This document shows, one piece after another, positions 17,719-26,496 of a stretch of DNA of 64,000 nt. The stretch is from Bosea sp. 29B (GTDB lineage Bacteria > Pseudomonadota > Alphaproteobacteria > Rhizobiales > Beijerinckiaceae), in the NCBI RefSeq assembly GCF_902506165.1, contig NZ_LR733817.1, positions 1,833,946 to 1,897,945 on the forward strand, read 5' to 3'. A program made the translations under genes and the position numbers. The notes below the pieces were generated by a model, which saw only the letters and a list, made by a program, of their open reading frames with translations, was not told the DNA's origin and ran no database searches. How positions within the stretch are numbered: position 1 is the first letter of the stretch; each line of letters opens with the position of its first letter.

Positions 17719-18021
17719 TCACGGAATCGGGTTGTGGACGGTGACCAGCTTGGTTCCGTCCGGGAAGGTGGCTTCGACCTGCACGTCGTGGATCATCTCC
17801 GGGATGCCTTCCATGACGTCCTCGCGCGTCAGCAGCGTCGCGCCGTAGGACATCAGCTCGGCCACGGTACGCCCGTCGCGCGCGCCTTCCAGGATCGCCG
17901 CCGAAATATAGGCGACAGCCTCAGGATAGTTCAGCTTGACGCCTCGTGCCTTGCGCCGTTCCGCCAGCAGCGCCGCGGTAAAGAGCAGAAGCTTGTCCTT
18001 CTCGCGCGGAAGCAGCTCCAT
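17719..18021 (-). CDS. ureA: Urease subunit gamma
   Basis: A 100-residue urease gamma subunit. It has [20 protein letters not shown] at the N terminus, [20 protein letters not shown] in the middle and a C-terminal [22 protein letters not shown], all diagnostic. The ATG at 18021 is preceded by GGGGGAAA. An upstream in-frame Met (18042) would add seven residues unlike the family. It lies 30 bases after ureD and heads the structural subunits. Confidence 0.98.
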   Translation of the reverse strand: MELLPREKDKLLLFTAALLAERRKARGVKLNYPEAVAYISAAILEGARDGRTVAELMSYGATLLTREDVMEGIPEMIHDVQVEATFPDGTKLVTVHNPIP

Positions 18022-18051
18022 CGCTTTCCCCCATCCTCGCAATCGATCGTT

Positions 18052-18957
18052 TCAGGTGGCCCAGATGCGCGGAATATCGGCCACCTTGCCCTGCCCCAGG
18101 CTCCGAAGCACGTTCCATGCCCGCATGAACAAGGCCTTGCCGTCCCCGACCCGCGGCCCGAGATAGCGGCAGACCACGGTCTCCTCGAGCTGGCTGACCG
18201 AGAAAACGCCGTCGCCGGCATCGCCGATCGCGGCCCGCACCTGCTCCGCCGCATCGTCGGCGACGTTGCCGGCATAGACCATCGTTCCCCAGCTCGGCTG
18301 GCTGGCCAGGGCGAAAGCGGCCTCCAGCAGGGGCGAGCCGCCCCGCAGCTCCAGGCGCTCGAGCCAGATCGGCCTGCCATTCCGCACGATCTCGATGCGC
18401 TGGCTGAGGCGCCCCGTCTCGAAGCGCTCGCCGGCTGCCGGACGCCCGAGGCACAGGAAGTCCCAGCCGACATAGGTGGCGTCAGGCGCCAGTGACACCT
18501 TGGTCTCGAGCCGCGCATCGGCTCCGTCGAAGACGATGGTTTCCTGCGGCAGGTACTCGCAGACAGCGCCGGCCCCGACCGCGATATCGGCCGATTGCAT
18601 GCTTGCGCTGTGTTCGCTGCGATAGAATTTCGTCGCGCCGGGTGTCGTCAGCAGCGCGCGCGCTCCGGCGTCGAGATGGAAGCGCAGATCGAGCCGGTCG
18701 CCACCCGCGACCCCGCCCGGCGGGTGCAGCAGGTAGACATGGCAGGTCCCGTCCTTTTCCGGATGGAACGGCCGCTGCACGACGAGCGGGCCGAAATGAC
18801 GGCGGCGGACGAGGCGGGTCTTGCCGGCATTCAGCGCGAACCACAATTCGAGCTCGGCAGGCCACGCGCTCGGCTGCGCCGCATACTGGGCGCGAGCCGG
18901 CGAAGCTTCGGTCGAGCGGGCCGGTTCGGAGGAGCGAGTAGGCACAACTGCGTTCAT
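18052..18957 (-). CDS. ureD: Urease accessory protein UreD
   Basis: A 301-residue urease accessory protein, the scaffold that with UreF and UreG delivers nickel to apo-urease. Family marks are HVYLLHPPGGVAGGDRL, TTPGATKFYRS, LPQETIVFDGA and WDFLCLGRPAAGE. The poorly conserved first 30 residues leave the exact start uncertain. It is the first gene of the minus arm and is transcribed away from ureE, with 240 bases of divergent regulatory space between them. Confidence 0.95.
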   Translation of the reverse strand: MNAVVPTRSSEPARSTEASPARAQYAAQPSAWPAELELWFALNAGKTRLVRRRHFGPLVVQRPFHPEKDGTCHVYLLHPPGGVAGGDRLDLRFHLDAGARALLTTPGATKFYRSEHSASMQSADIAVGAGAVCEYLPQETIVFDGADARLETKVSLAPDATYVGWDFLCLGRPAAGERFETGRLSQRIEIVRNGRPIWLERLELRGGSPLLEAAFALASQPSWGTMVYAGNVADDAAEQVRAAIGDAGDGVFSVSQLEETVVCRYLGPRVGDGKALFMRAWNVLRSLGQGKVADIPRIWAT

Positions 18958-19197
18958 GGACCGCGCTTCAGCCGGCGTAAGCCGCCCGATGCTTCAACCG
19001 AGAGCAACTTGGAGCCCCTATTATCAGCATTCGCCCATTGTTTGAGCAATTGGAGCAATTGATCCCCTATCGAGCGTTGACGAACGTCCGGATCGAAGCT
19101 GTTCTGCACCCGGAGACCGACGCCCCGTCTCGCTCTGGGATAGTTCTCGGACTTTCATCCCTGCGCGGGCAGGGCCGCGTCCGAAACGGGGTTCAGC
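18958..19197. promoter_or_regulatory. Divergent regulatory region between ureD and ureE
   Basis: This 240-base space separates the two divergent urease arms and must hold both promoters. A tandem repeat of GAGCAATTG occurs around 19,045-19,062. No gene, riboswitch or clear sigma-54 (GG-n10-GC) element could be assigned by eye. Confidence 0.5.
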
Positions 19198-19800
19198 ATG
19201 TTGAAAGCGATAGCCGTCCGACGCGCGGGTGATGCGGCCACGCCGCATGAGCCTGTGCTCGGCCGCGCAGTTCTCGAGCACGACGCGCGGCATCTGCGCC
19301 GGCGCATGCTCGAAACCATCGATGGCGGCAAGGTTCTGGTCGATCTGCCCGAAACCGTGGTGCTGTCCGCTGGCGACGCCTTTGCGATCGAGGGCGGCGG
19401 CGTGGTCGAGATCGCCGCCGCCGACGAGCCGCTCTATGCGATCCGGGCCCGTGATCCGCTGCATCTTGCCGAACTCGCCTGGCACATCGGCAACCGTCAT
19501 CTCGCCGCGGCGATCGCGACGAACCGCATCCTGATCCTGCGCGACCACGTCATCAAAGCCATGCTCGAAGGATTAGGCGCTGAGGTCGAGGACATCGTCG
19601 CGCCCTTCGACCCGGTGCGCGGCGCCTATTCCGGCCATGGCCACAGCCACACGCATGGCCATGAACACGACCACGATCATAGCCACAGCCATGCCCAAAC
19701 GCATTCGCATGACCACGGGCACCATGATCACGGCCACGCGCATTCCCACCACCATGGCCATTCCCATGGCGACGGGAAGCACGACCACCATCACGGCTGA
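19198..19800 (+). CDS. ureE: Urease accessory protein UreE with His-rich nickel-binding tail
   Basis: A 200-residue nickel chaperone for urease maturation. The N-terminal domain (residues 1-70) and the metal-binding domain, with [14 protein letters not shown] and [16 protein letters not shown], are typical UreE. The last 54 residues are extraordinary: 27 are His, alternating with Gly, Ser and Asp, as in the His-rich tails that store or buffer nickel. It opens the plus-strand arm and is followed, after 60 bases, by ureG rather than by ureF. Confidence 0.96.
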   Translation: MLKAIAVRRAGDAATPHEPVLGRAVLEHDARHLRRRMLETIDGGKVLVDLPETVVLSAGDAFAIEGGGVVEIAAADEPLYAIRARDPLHLAELAWHIGNRHLAAAIATNRILILRDHVIKAMLEGLGAEVEDIVAPFDPVRGAYSGHGHSHTHGHEHDHDHSHSHAQTHSHDHGHHDHGHAHSHHHGHSHGDGKHDHHHG

Positions 19801-19860
19801 ATCTGACCTGGGAAGCTCGTAGGCTGTCAGCCACCTCCCATAGATCGAGGCTCCGCGCTC

Positions 19861-20511
19861 ATGATCTCGAAGAACGGCCCCCTCCGCGTCGGCATTGGCG
19901 GCCCCGTCGGCTCGGGCAAGACAATGCTCACGGAGAAATTGTGCAAGGCGATGCGGGACGACTACTCCATCGCCGTCGTCACCAACGACATCTACACCAA
20001 GGAAGACGCCATGGTCCTGGTGCGCCGGCAGGCGCTGCCCGAGGAGCGTATCGTCGGCGTCGAGACCGGCGGCTGTCCGCATACGGCGATCCGTGAGGAC
20101 GCCTCGATCAACCTGCAGGCCATCGCCGAGATCAACCGGCGGATCCCGGACCTCGACATCGTCTTCATCGAATCCGGCGGCGACAACCTGGCGGCGACCT
20201 TCTCGCCTGACCTCGCCGACCTGACGCTCTATGTCATCTCCGTGTGCCAGGGCGAGGATATCCCCCGCAAGGGCGGGCCGGGCATCACCCGCTCCGACTT
20301 CCTCGTCATCAACAAGAGCGACCTCGCCCCTTATGTGAACGCCGATCTCGACGTGATGCAGACGGATGCGGCACGGATGCGCGGAAAGCGCCCCTTCGGC
20401 TTCACCGATCTCTCGCGCGGCAAGGGCCTCGACACGATCGTCGATTTCATCGTCGCGCATGGCGGCTTGCGGGCGCAGCGCGCCACCGAGGCCAGCCCGG
20501 CCGAGGCCTGA
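19861..20511 (+). CDS. ureG: Urease accessory GTPase UreG
   Basis: A 216-residue SIMIBI-class GTPase that powers nickel insertion. Walker A is GGPVGSGKT near residue 13. The nickel-binding Cys-Pro-His is in [15 protein letters not shown] near residue 77, FIESGGDN is the Walker B-like motif, and VINKSDLA is the base-recognition NKxD motif. Length is slightly above the usual 205 owing to a short C-terminal extension. It lies three bases before ureF. Confidence 0.98.
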   Translation: MISKNGPLRVGIGGPVGSGKTMLTEKLCKAMRDDYSIAVVTNDIYTKEDAMVLVRRQALPEERIVGVETGGCPHTAIREDASINLQAIAEINRRIPDLDIVFIESGGDNLAATFSPDLADLTLYVISVCQGEDIPRKGGPGITRSDFLVINKSDLAPYVNADLDVMQTDAARMRGKRPFGFTDLSRGKGLDTIVDFIVAHGGLRAQRATEASPAEA

Positions 20512-20514
20512 GAG

Positions 20515-21210
20515 ATGGACGGCGCTCCGACCTCCGACGGCGATCGAGGTTCGCTCCCGCTGCATCTGCTGCGCCTGGTCAGCCAAAGCCTGCCGGTCGG
20601 GGGCTTCTCCTATTCGCGCGGGCTCGAAGCGGCCGTGCACGCCGGCTGGGTCGCCGACGAGGCGAGCGCGCGCGACTGGATCCTCGGCACGCTGAGGGCC
20701 AATGTCGCGCAACTGGACGGCGCGCTGTTCTGGCGCATGGCGATGGCGCTGGAGGAAGGCGACCAGGAGCGCTTCCTGATGGCCAATGCCTGGCTTGCAG
20801 CCGGGCGCGAAAGCCGGGAATTCCAGCGCGAGGACAGGCGGCAGGGCGAGGCGCTGCTGCGGCTGCTCGCCGATCTCGACCTCCCCGCCGCCCGGCATCA
20901 TGCCGGCGACGCCCTGACCTACGCCGCCGCCTTCGCCCTCGCCGGCCAGCATTGGCGTATCGCCCCGCAAGCAGCTCTCAAGGGGTTCCTGTGGGTCTAT
21001 GTCGAGGGACAGGTGACGGCCGCGATCAAGCTGGTGCCGCTCGGGCATACCGCCGGCCAGCGTCTGCTCATCGAAGCCGCCACCGCGATCGACGAGGCTG
21101 CCGCCCGGGCCCGCTCGCTCCGCGACGACGAGATCGGCAATCTCGCCCCCGCTCTGGCAATGGCGAGCGCCTGGCACGAGACGCAGTACAGCCGCCTGTT
21201 CCAGTCCTGA
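20515..21210 (+). CDS. ureF: Urease accessory protein UreF
   Basis: A 231-residue all-helical urease accessory protein that bridges UreD and UreG. The family signature SQSLPVGGFSYSRGLE is near residue 24, and the region GFLWVYVEGQVTAAIKLVPLGHTAGQRLL matches the conserved dimer surface. It follows ureG by three bases. The usual arrangement is E-F-G, so the order E-G-F here is a rearrangement. It converges on the amino-acid binding protein gene, leaving 22 bases between stops. Confidence 0.96.
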   Translation: MDGAPTSDGDRGSLPLHLLRLVSQSLPVGGFSYSRGLEAAVHAGWVADEASARDWILGTLRANVAQLDGALFWRMAMALEEGDQERFLMANAWLAAGRESREFQREDRRQGEALLRLLADLDLPAARHHAGDALTYAAAFALAGQHWRIAPQAALKGFLWVYVEGQVTAAIKLVPLGHTAGQRLLIEAATAIDEAAARARSLRDDEIGNLAPALAMASAWHETQYSRLFQS

Positions 21211-21232
21211 AGCCGGATAGCCAGACCTATCC

Positions 21233-22258
21233 CTATCGCAGCGGCGGAGCGTAGAGCACGCCGCCCATGCTCCAGAGCTGGTTGAGGCCGCGCGGGATAC
21301 CGAGCTTCGAGCCGGTGCCGAGATTGCGCTCATAGATTTCGGCATAGTTTCCGCCCGCCTTGACGGCACGGACCGCCCAGTCGGCCTCGAGGCCGAGCGC
21401 CTTGCCGAAACCGCCCTCCGCGCCGGTGAAGCGGCGCACATCCGGCTTCTGCGACTTGAGGGCTTCGGCGAGATTCGCAGCGGAGACGCCGAGCTCCTCG
21501 GCATTGACCAGCGCGAAATTCACCCATCGCACCACGGTGAACCAGGGGAAGTCGTCGCTGCGCACCACCGGCCCGAGCGGTTCCTTGGAGATCACGTCCG
21601 GCAGCACGATCGCTTCGGCCGGCTTGGCGAGCCTGAGCCGCTCGCCGTGCAGCGCCGACTGGTCGCGAGTCAGCACGTCGCACTGCCCGCCCTCGAAGGC
21701 GGCGAAGGCCTCGGCCGCGCTCGGATAGACCTTCTCCTCATAGGTCATCGAGTTGGCCTTGAAGAAATCGGCGAGGTTGAGCTGCGTGGTCGTGCCGGCC
21801 TCGACGCAGATCTTCGCCTTGTCGAGCGAGAGGGCTGAATCGACCTTGAGCGCGCGCTTCGCCAGGAAGCCCTGGCCGTCATGATAGGTGATGCCGGCGA
21901 ACGCCAAGCCGAGCTCGGCCTCGCGGCCGAGCGTCCAGGTCGAGTTGCGCGCCAAGAGGTCGACCGTGCCGCCCTTCAGCGCATCGAAGCGCTGGCTCGC
22001 CGACAGCGGGGTGAAGGCGACCTTGCCGGCATCGCCGAGCACGACCGCCGCGACGGCGCGGCAGAAATCGACATCGAAGCCGCGCCAGGCGCCCTGCGGA
22101 TCTTTCTCCGAAAAGCCGATCACACCTTCGCTGACGCCGCATTGCAGCGTGCCTCGCTGCTTAATGGTATCGAGCGTACCGGCAGCGGCGGGAAATGCGA
22201 AACCCGCGAGGGCGGCGAGGCCGAGACCGCAGCGGGCAATCCAGGAGACCTTCGACAT
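21233..22258 (-). CDS. Amino-acid ABC transporter substrate-binding protein (AapJ/BztA-like)
   Basis: A 341-residue periplasmic binding protein of family 3. An N-terminal signal peptide (CGLGLAALAGFAFPAAAG) is followed by TLDTIKQRGTLQCGVSEG, the family's opening strand. Then come WRGFDVDFCRAVAAVVLGDA and DLLARNSTWTLGRE, the amino-acid-binding signatures of the general L-amino-acid receptor group. AAGGAA lies ahead of the ATG at 22258. No permease or ATPase genes adjoin it, so it is an orphan receptor, probably feeding a system encoded elsewhere. It is last in an apparent three-gene minus-strand group. Confidence 0.9.
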   Translation of the reverse strand: MSKVSWIARCGLGLAALAGFAFPAAAGTLDTIKQRGTLQCGVSEGVIGFSEKDPQGAWRGFDVDFCRAVAAVVLGDAGKVAFTPLSASQRFDALKGGTVDLLARNSTWTLGREAELGLAFAGITYHDGQGFLAKRALKVDSALSLDKAKICVEAGTTTQLNLADFFKANSMTYEEKVYPSAAEAFAAFEGGQCDVLTRDQSALHGERLRLAKPAEAIVLPDVISKEPLGPVVRSDDFPWFTVVRWVNFALVNAEELGVSAANLAEALKSQKPDVRRFTGAEGGFGKALGLEADWAVRAVKAGGNYAEIYERNLGTGSKLGIPRGLNQLWSMGGVLYAPPLR

Positions 22259-22302
22259 GTCTGTCTGTTCCTTCTGCAGGTCGGCGGATGCGGCGGGGCC
22301 GG

Positions 22303-22941
22303 TCATAGCGTCGCCTTGTGGCGGATGACGACCTTGGTACCGAGCGGCACGCGGTCATAGAGGTCGGCGATGTCGCCATTGGCGAGCCGGAAGCAGCCCG
22401 ACGAGATCGCCTGGCCGATCGTCTCCGGCTGGTTGGTGCCGTGGATGCGGAAGACGGTGGAGCCGAGATAGAGCGCGCGCGCGCCCATCGGGTTGCCGGG
22501 GCCGCCAGCCATGAAGCGCGGCAGATAGGGCTGGCGCTGCAACATCTCCGGCGGCGGGCGCCAGTCCGGCCATTCCGCCTTGCGGCTGACCTGGACCTGA
22601 CCGGACCAGGTGAAGCCCTCACGGCCGACGCCGATGCCATAGCGCAAGGCCCGGCCATTGCCCTGCACCACATAGAGGAAGCGCTCGGCCGAATGGATCA
22701 CCACGGTGCCGGGCGCCTCGTTCGAGCGGTAAAGCACCATCTGTCGGGCATAGGGGCCTTCGGTGATGCTGACCTCCTCGGTCGAGACACGGCCTGGCTC
22801 GTCGCCGACGTCCATCGTCTCCTGGAGCGCCGCCGGCGGGCGCGGCTGTGCCGCCGCGACGCCCGGCAGGGCGAGAACCGGCGCCAGCCCGAGTCCGGAG
22901 AGGATCAGGCCGTGCAGGGCGGCGCGAATGATCTGGTTCAT
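22303..22941 (-). CDS. L,D-transpeptidase (YkuD domain)
   Basis: A 212-residue secreted L,D-transpeptidase. A signal peptide (residues 1-31, ending VAAAQ) precedes the YkuD catalytic domain. HGTNQPETIGQAISSGCFRL contains the HGT and the catalytic S-x-G-C-F/V-R triad with Cys near residue 183. It would crosslink peptidoglycan or attach outer-membrane protein to it, the latter being well established in Rhizobiales. The neighbours are a lipoprotein upstream (14-base gap) and an amino-acid receptor downstream. Confidence 0.92.
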   Translation of the reverse strand: MNQIIRAALHGLILSGLGLAPVLALPGVAAAQPRPPAALQETMDVGDEPGRVSTEEVSITEGPYARQMVLYRSNEAPGTVVIHSAERFLYVVQGNGRALRYGIGVGREGFTWSGQVQVSRKAEWPDWRPPPEMLQRQPYLPRFMAGGPGNPMGARALYLGSTVFRIHGTNQPETIGQAISSGCFRLANGDIADLYDRVPLGTKVVIRHKATL

Positions 22942-22955
22942 CTGATCGCCTCCGT

Positions 22956-23462
22956 TCAGCCGCAGCGGCTATAGATGAAGGTGCCATAGCGGGCATGCAC
23001 GTCGGGATCGACGAAGCGCGCCACGATCTCCTTCGGCTTCACCGACAGCAGTTCGCGGTCCTGCGGATCGCCGGCCGGCGCCTCGAAGCCGAGATAGGTC
23101 TTGCCGCCGGCTCCGGCCTTCAGCCTCAGCTCATAGAGCTTGGGGTCGTCGGCGGCGTGCATCATCACGCCGTCGCCCGGGCCCTGCGCGATGACGTAGG
23201 GCTGCTTGCACTGCGCCCGCGCCTCGGCTTCCGTGCGCTTGCGATCCTTTTCCGTGTGGAAGGAGGCGACACCCCAGCGCCCGATCAGGGCACTGCGCGA
23301 TATCCCGGCCGGAGCCGGCGCGCTCGCAGCACTATTCGAGGACGACGACAGCCCCTCGCCGCCACCGCAGCCAGCCAGCAGGAGCGGCAACGCGATGCCG
23401 CATGCCACGGCGCCCGCGGATCGCCACATCGTGTCTCGAGCACGTCCGAGTTCGATCGTCAT
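22956..23462 (-). CDS. Putative outer-membrane lipoprotein
   Basis: A 168-residue lipoprotein. The ATG at 23462 follows AAGGAGG by four bases, which fixes the start. The N terminus has a hydrophobic stretch ending in LLLAGC, a canonical lipobox with the modified Cys near residue 35. The mature part is rich in charged residues and has no motif I recognise; two Cys (ARAQCKQ and YSRCG) might pair. It is the first gene of a minus-strand trio with the L,D-transpeptidase, so an envelope role is plausible. Confidence 0.72.
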   Translation of the reverse strand: MTIELGRARDTMWRSAGAVACGIALPLLLAGCGGGEGLSSSSNSAASAPAPAGISRSALIGRWGVASFHTEKDRKRTEAEARAQCKQPYVIAQGPGDGVMMHAADDPKLYELRLKAGAGGKTYLGFEAPAGDPQDRELLSVKPKEIVARFVDPDVHARYGTFIYSRCG

Positions 23463-23906
23463 CGTTCCTCCTTGCAGCACGATAATCCATGCAGCGCCGC
23501 CGTCTCGGCTCCGTCATGCTCGTCCGTTCCCGGACGACTGCGGACCCTGGATTGTCGGGACTCCCGGCAAATACGACACCGATCATCCAGCCTTCCCGAA
23601 AGCGAACCGGGAAACCGCATGAGAACCGCAAAGGCTGCCGCGATCAACCCGTCCACGACCGGCAACCGAACGAACCGCGACGATCGGCACCTAGGCGCCA
23701 GCTCCGGCGAAGCGATAGGACAACGCAGGAAGGGGGTTTGGCGACATCACGCACACATCGTCAACCGGCCCAGCGTGATAGTGCTTAACTGGACGTTCTG
23801 TCCGGGCCAGCTCCATGCTTCCGTCACAACTGGACCCGCCGCGCGTGTAGCCGATGGCGCTCCACCTATGCCAATTTGAGGCCGTCCCGAGCGGCCCCGA
23901 CAGGAA
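23463..23906. other. Intergenic stretch without recognisable gene
   Basis: About 440 bases between the divergent lipoprotein and YggS genes. Short open frames here have no ribosome-binding site or family resemblance. No tRNA, hairpin terminator or repeat family was recognised. It presumably carries the two promoters. Confidence 0.4.
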
Positions 23907-23915
23907 TTGGAACCG

Positions 23916-24740
23916 TTGACCGCTGCAGACATCGACCAGCCCGACCGGAACGGCACGCGTCCCGGCGACACATCACTCTCCGCCGTTGATATCGAGCGCT
24001 TCGGCCCAGATCCGGTCGGCACGTTCCGCGCCAATCTCGCCGCCGTGGAGGAGCGTATCGCCCAGTCCTGCGCACGTGCAGGGCGGGACCGTGCTTCGGT
24101 GCGGCTGCTGCCGATCACCAAGACGGTACCGGCGCAGGTCCTGCGCTGCGCCTTCGCGGCGGGGATCACCGCCTTCGGTGAAAACAAGATCCAGGAGGCG
24201 ATGGGCAAGCGCGAGGCGCTGGGCGACCTTGCCATCGACTGGAGCATCGTCGGCCATCTCCAGAGCAACAAGGTCAAGTACCTCACCCGCTTCGCCCGGG
24301 AGTTCCATGCGCTCGACAGCCTGAAGCTCGCCGAACTGCTCGACCGGCAGCTCGAGCGCGACGGCCGCAGCCTCGACGTCTACGTGCAGGTCAACACCTC
24401 CGACGAGGACAGCAAGTTCGGCCTGCATCCGGATGCGCTGCTGCCCTTCGTCGACCGGCTCGGCGAATTCCCGCGGCTGCGGCCGCGCGGCCTGATGACG
24501 CTCGCTCTGTTCAGCTCCGACATGGCGCGGGTGCGCCCCTGCTTTGCCCTGCTGCGCCGCCTGCGTGACGAAGCGCTTGCACGCCATCCCGGCCTGACCG
24601 GATTGTCTATGGGCATGACCGGCGATTTCGAGGAAGCGATCGCGGAAGGGGCGACGGTGGTCCGAGTCGGCCAGGCGATCTTCGGCAAGCGCCCCACCCC
24701 CGACGGACATTACTGGCCGGGTTTTGTGAAGACCGGCTGA
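23916..24740 (+). CDS. YggS family pyridoxal phosphate-binding protein
   Basis: A pyridoxal-phosphate homeostasis protein (PLPBP/YggS), about 274 residues. The PLP-lysine is in RLLPITKTVP. Further signatures are GENKIQEAMGKREAL, WSIVGHLQSNKVKYL and the phosphate loop SMGMTGDFEEAIAEGATVVRVGQAIFG. No ATG or GTG lies before the conserved domain. A TTG at 23916, with AGGA ten bases before it, or one at 23907, would give an extra N-terminal arm of about 35 residues compared with the usual 230-residue protein. The family role is secure; the start is not. Confidence 0.85.
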   Translation: MTAADIDQPDRNGTRPGDTSLSAVDIERFGPDPVGTFRANLAAVEERIAQSCARAGRDRASVRLLPITKTVPAQVLRCAFAAGITAFGENKIQEAMGKREALGDLAIDWSIVGHLQSNKVKYLTRFAREFHALDSLKLAELLDRQLERDGRSLDVYVQVNTSDEDSKFGLHPDALLPFVDRLGEFPRLRPRGLMTLALFSSDMARVRPCFALLRRLRDEALARHPGLTGLSMGMTGDFEEAIAEGATVVRVGQAIFGKRPTPDGHYWPGFVKTG

Positions 24741-24822
24741 TTGTCGCATCGAGCCCGGCGCATCGCTGCGCCGCGTCCGGATTGGCGGCGGAGTTCCCAC
24801 CAGGACGATCAGGCAGCGCCGC

Positions 24823-26343
24823 CTATTTCAGCACCGCCCGACCCTCGACCTTGGCCTCGACCGTGCCGAGGCGGCGGATATAGACCATCACCTCGTTCGC
24901 CATCAGCTTGCCGTCGGTCAGGCCGATCAGCGTCTTGCCGCGGCCGAGCGCGGTATAGCCGTCGCCCCCCGTCAGCATGAAGTTGTTGGTGGCGACCGTG
25001 TATTTGCCGGCCGGGTCGATCTCCTTGCCGTCGACCTTCACCGAGGTGACACGCGAGCCCTGCGGCTGCTTGAGGTCGGCCTCGAAGGTCAGGCCCGACA
25101 CCACCGGGAAACGGCCGGAGCCCTGAGGGGCATCGCGCAGGCCGTTCTCGATCGCGTCCTTCACGTCCTTGCCGGTGATCTCGACCATGGAGGTCGCATT
25201 GCCGAAGGGCAGTTCGCTCAGCACGTCGCGCCGCGTCAGCTTGTGGCCGGCAGGATATTGCTTGTTGGCGCGAATGCCGCCGGCATTGGTGATGGCGAGC
25301 TGCGCGCCGGTCGCCGCCCTGATCGCATCGGCGATCAGGTTGCCGATCGCGGTTTCCTGCGTGCGGATCACGCCGGTACGCGAATCGAGCGGGGCGCCCA
25401 GCGTCCCGATCTCGATGTCGAGTTCCTTCGACAGCTCGGTCTCGTAGCCCTTGACGATGGCGGCGACCTCGGGATCAGGCGTCGCGGCGCGGCTGTCGTT
25501 GACGCGGAAGGTCGGCGTCCACTCGACCTTGCGATTGGCGCCCTCGCCGCTCGCCTTGGCGGCGATGTCGATCGCGGTGACGTAATTGCCCTCCTCGTTC
25601 GACTCGACCATCACGACCTTGCCGTCATAGGCGATGGCGAGGTCGTGGTCGTGGCCGGTGAGCAGGATATCGACCACGCGCGAGCGCACGATCTCGTAGT
25701 CCATCGCCCGGTCGGCATGCACCACCGCGACGAGGATGTCGGCGCCCTCGCTTTTCAGCTTGCGCGCCTCGCGCCGCAGCGCCTCCATGGTCGAGGAGAA
25801 TTTCAGGTCGCCGGGATTGGAGAGCTGCGGCGTCGGATCGAAGGTGGTGCCGATGACGCCGACCTTGATGCCGCCAAGCTCGAAGATCTGCGAGTCCTTG
25901 TGGCCCGGCAGCGGGTTGCCGGCGGCATCGCGCAGATTGGCCGCGAAGGTCGGGTAGGTCTGGGCGGCGGCGAGTTTGAGATAGCTCTCCTTGCCGAAGT
26001 CGAACTCGTGATTGCCGGGCACGAAGACGTCGATGCCCATCTTGTTCTGCATCGCAACGATATGGGCGCCCTGGTCGAAACCCGACATCAGCGAAGGCGA
26101 GTAGCAGTCGCCGGCATGGCAGAACAGCACAGGCACGCCGCGGGCACGCTCGGCCTTGGCGATTCCGGCCGCCCGGGCAAAACCGCCTTTGCCCTTGTCG
26201 TCGCTCATCTTGTAGATGTCGTTGACCAGCAGCAGCGTGAAGCTCGCCGGCGGCGTCTGCGCCTTCGCGACCGGCGCGGTGGCGGCAAGGGCTGCGGGAG
26301 CGCCGAGAACGCGGAACGCGTGGCGGCGGGTCATCTTGGTCAT
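24823..26343 (-). CDS. Bifunctional UDP-sugar hydrolase/5'-nucleotidase family protein
   Basis: A 506-residue UshA-like secreted metallophosphoesterase. The N terminus MTKMTRRHAFRVLG has a twin-arginine motif and a signal sequence ending AKAQ. The metallophosphatase domain (VFVPGNHEFDFG with the GNHE ligands, LLTGHDHDLA) is followed by the 5'-nucleotidase C-terminal domain (AQLAITNAGGIRA, GNATSMVEITG, NNFMLTGGDGY). The first metal motif D-x-H is degenerate: the usual THD reads LLLVNDIYK. The start at 26343, with AGGGG upstream, is preferred over 26376. It would scavenge nucleotides in the periplasm. Confidence 0.88.
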   Translation of the reverse strand: MTKMTRRHAFRVLGAPAALAATAPVAKAQTPPASFTLLLVNDIYKMSDDKGKGGFARAAGIAKAERARGVPVLFCHAGDCYSPSLMSGFDQGAHIVAMQNKMGIDVFVPGNHEFDFGKESYLKLAAAQTYPTFAANLRDAAGNPLPGHKDSQIFELGGIKVGVIGTTFDPTPQLSNPGDLKFSSTMEALRREARKLKSEGADILVAVVHADRAMDYEIVRSRVVDILLTGHDHDLAIAYDGKVVMVESNEEGNYVTAIDIAAKASGEGANRKVEWTPTFRVNDSRAATPDPEVAAIVKGYETELSKELDIEIGTLGAPLDSRTGVIRTQETAIGNLIADAIRAATGAQLAITNAGGIRANKQYPAGHKLTRRDVLSELPFGNATSMVEITGKDVKDAIENGLRDAPQGSGRFPVVSGLTFEADLKQPQGSRVTSVKVDGKEIDPAGKYTVATNNFMLTGGDGYTALGRGKTLIGLTDGKLMANEVMVYIRRLGTVEAKVEGRAVLK

Positions 26344-26496
26344 CGGCGCGAACCCCTGCGGTTTTGATTTCGACAAAGACTAGCAAGAGCCTAGCCGGCT
26401 TGCGAGACCCCTGCTCACGCAGTGTCGCACCCCGTACGGCCCGACTGGACGAAAACCGTAACTCGTCTAAATCACAGCCGAACGAAAGCGGATGTG

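Noticed and set aside
19630..19800. Alternating His-codon tract in ureE taken at first for a tandem repeat or CRISPR-like array
   Set aside because: The periodicity is a codon effect of the His-rich UreE tail; no spacer/repeat architecture exists.
19573..21504. A 643-codon minus-strand frame opposite ureE-ureG-ureF
   Set aside because: Shadow of three diagnostic urease genes. Its products show only Arg-, Gly- and Asp-rich low complexity.
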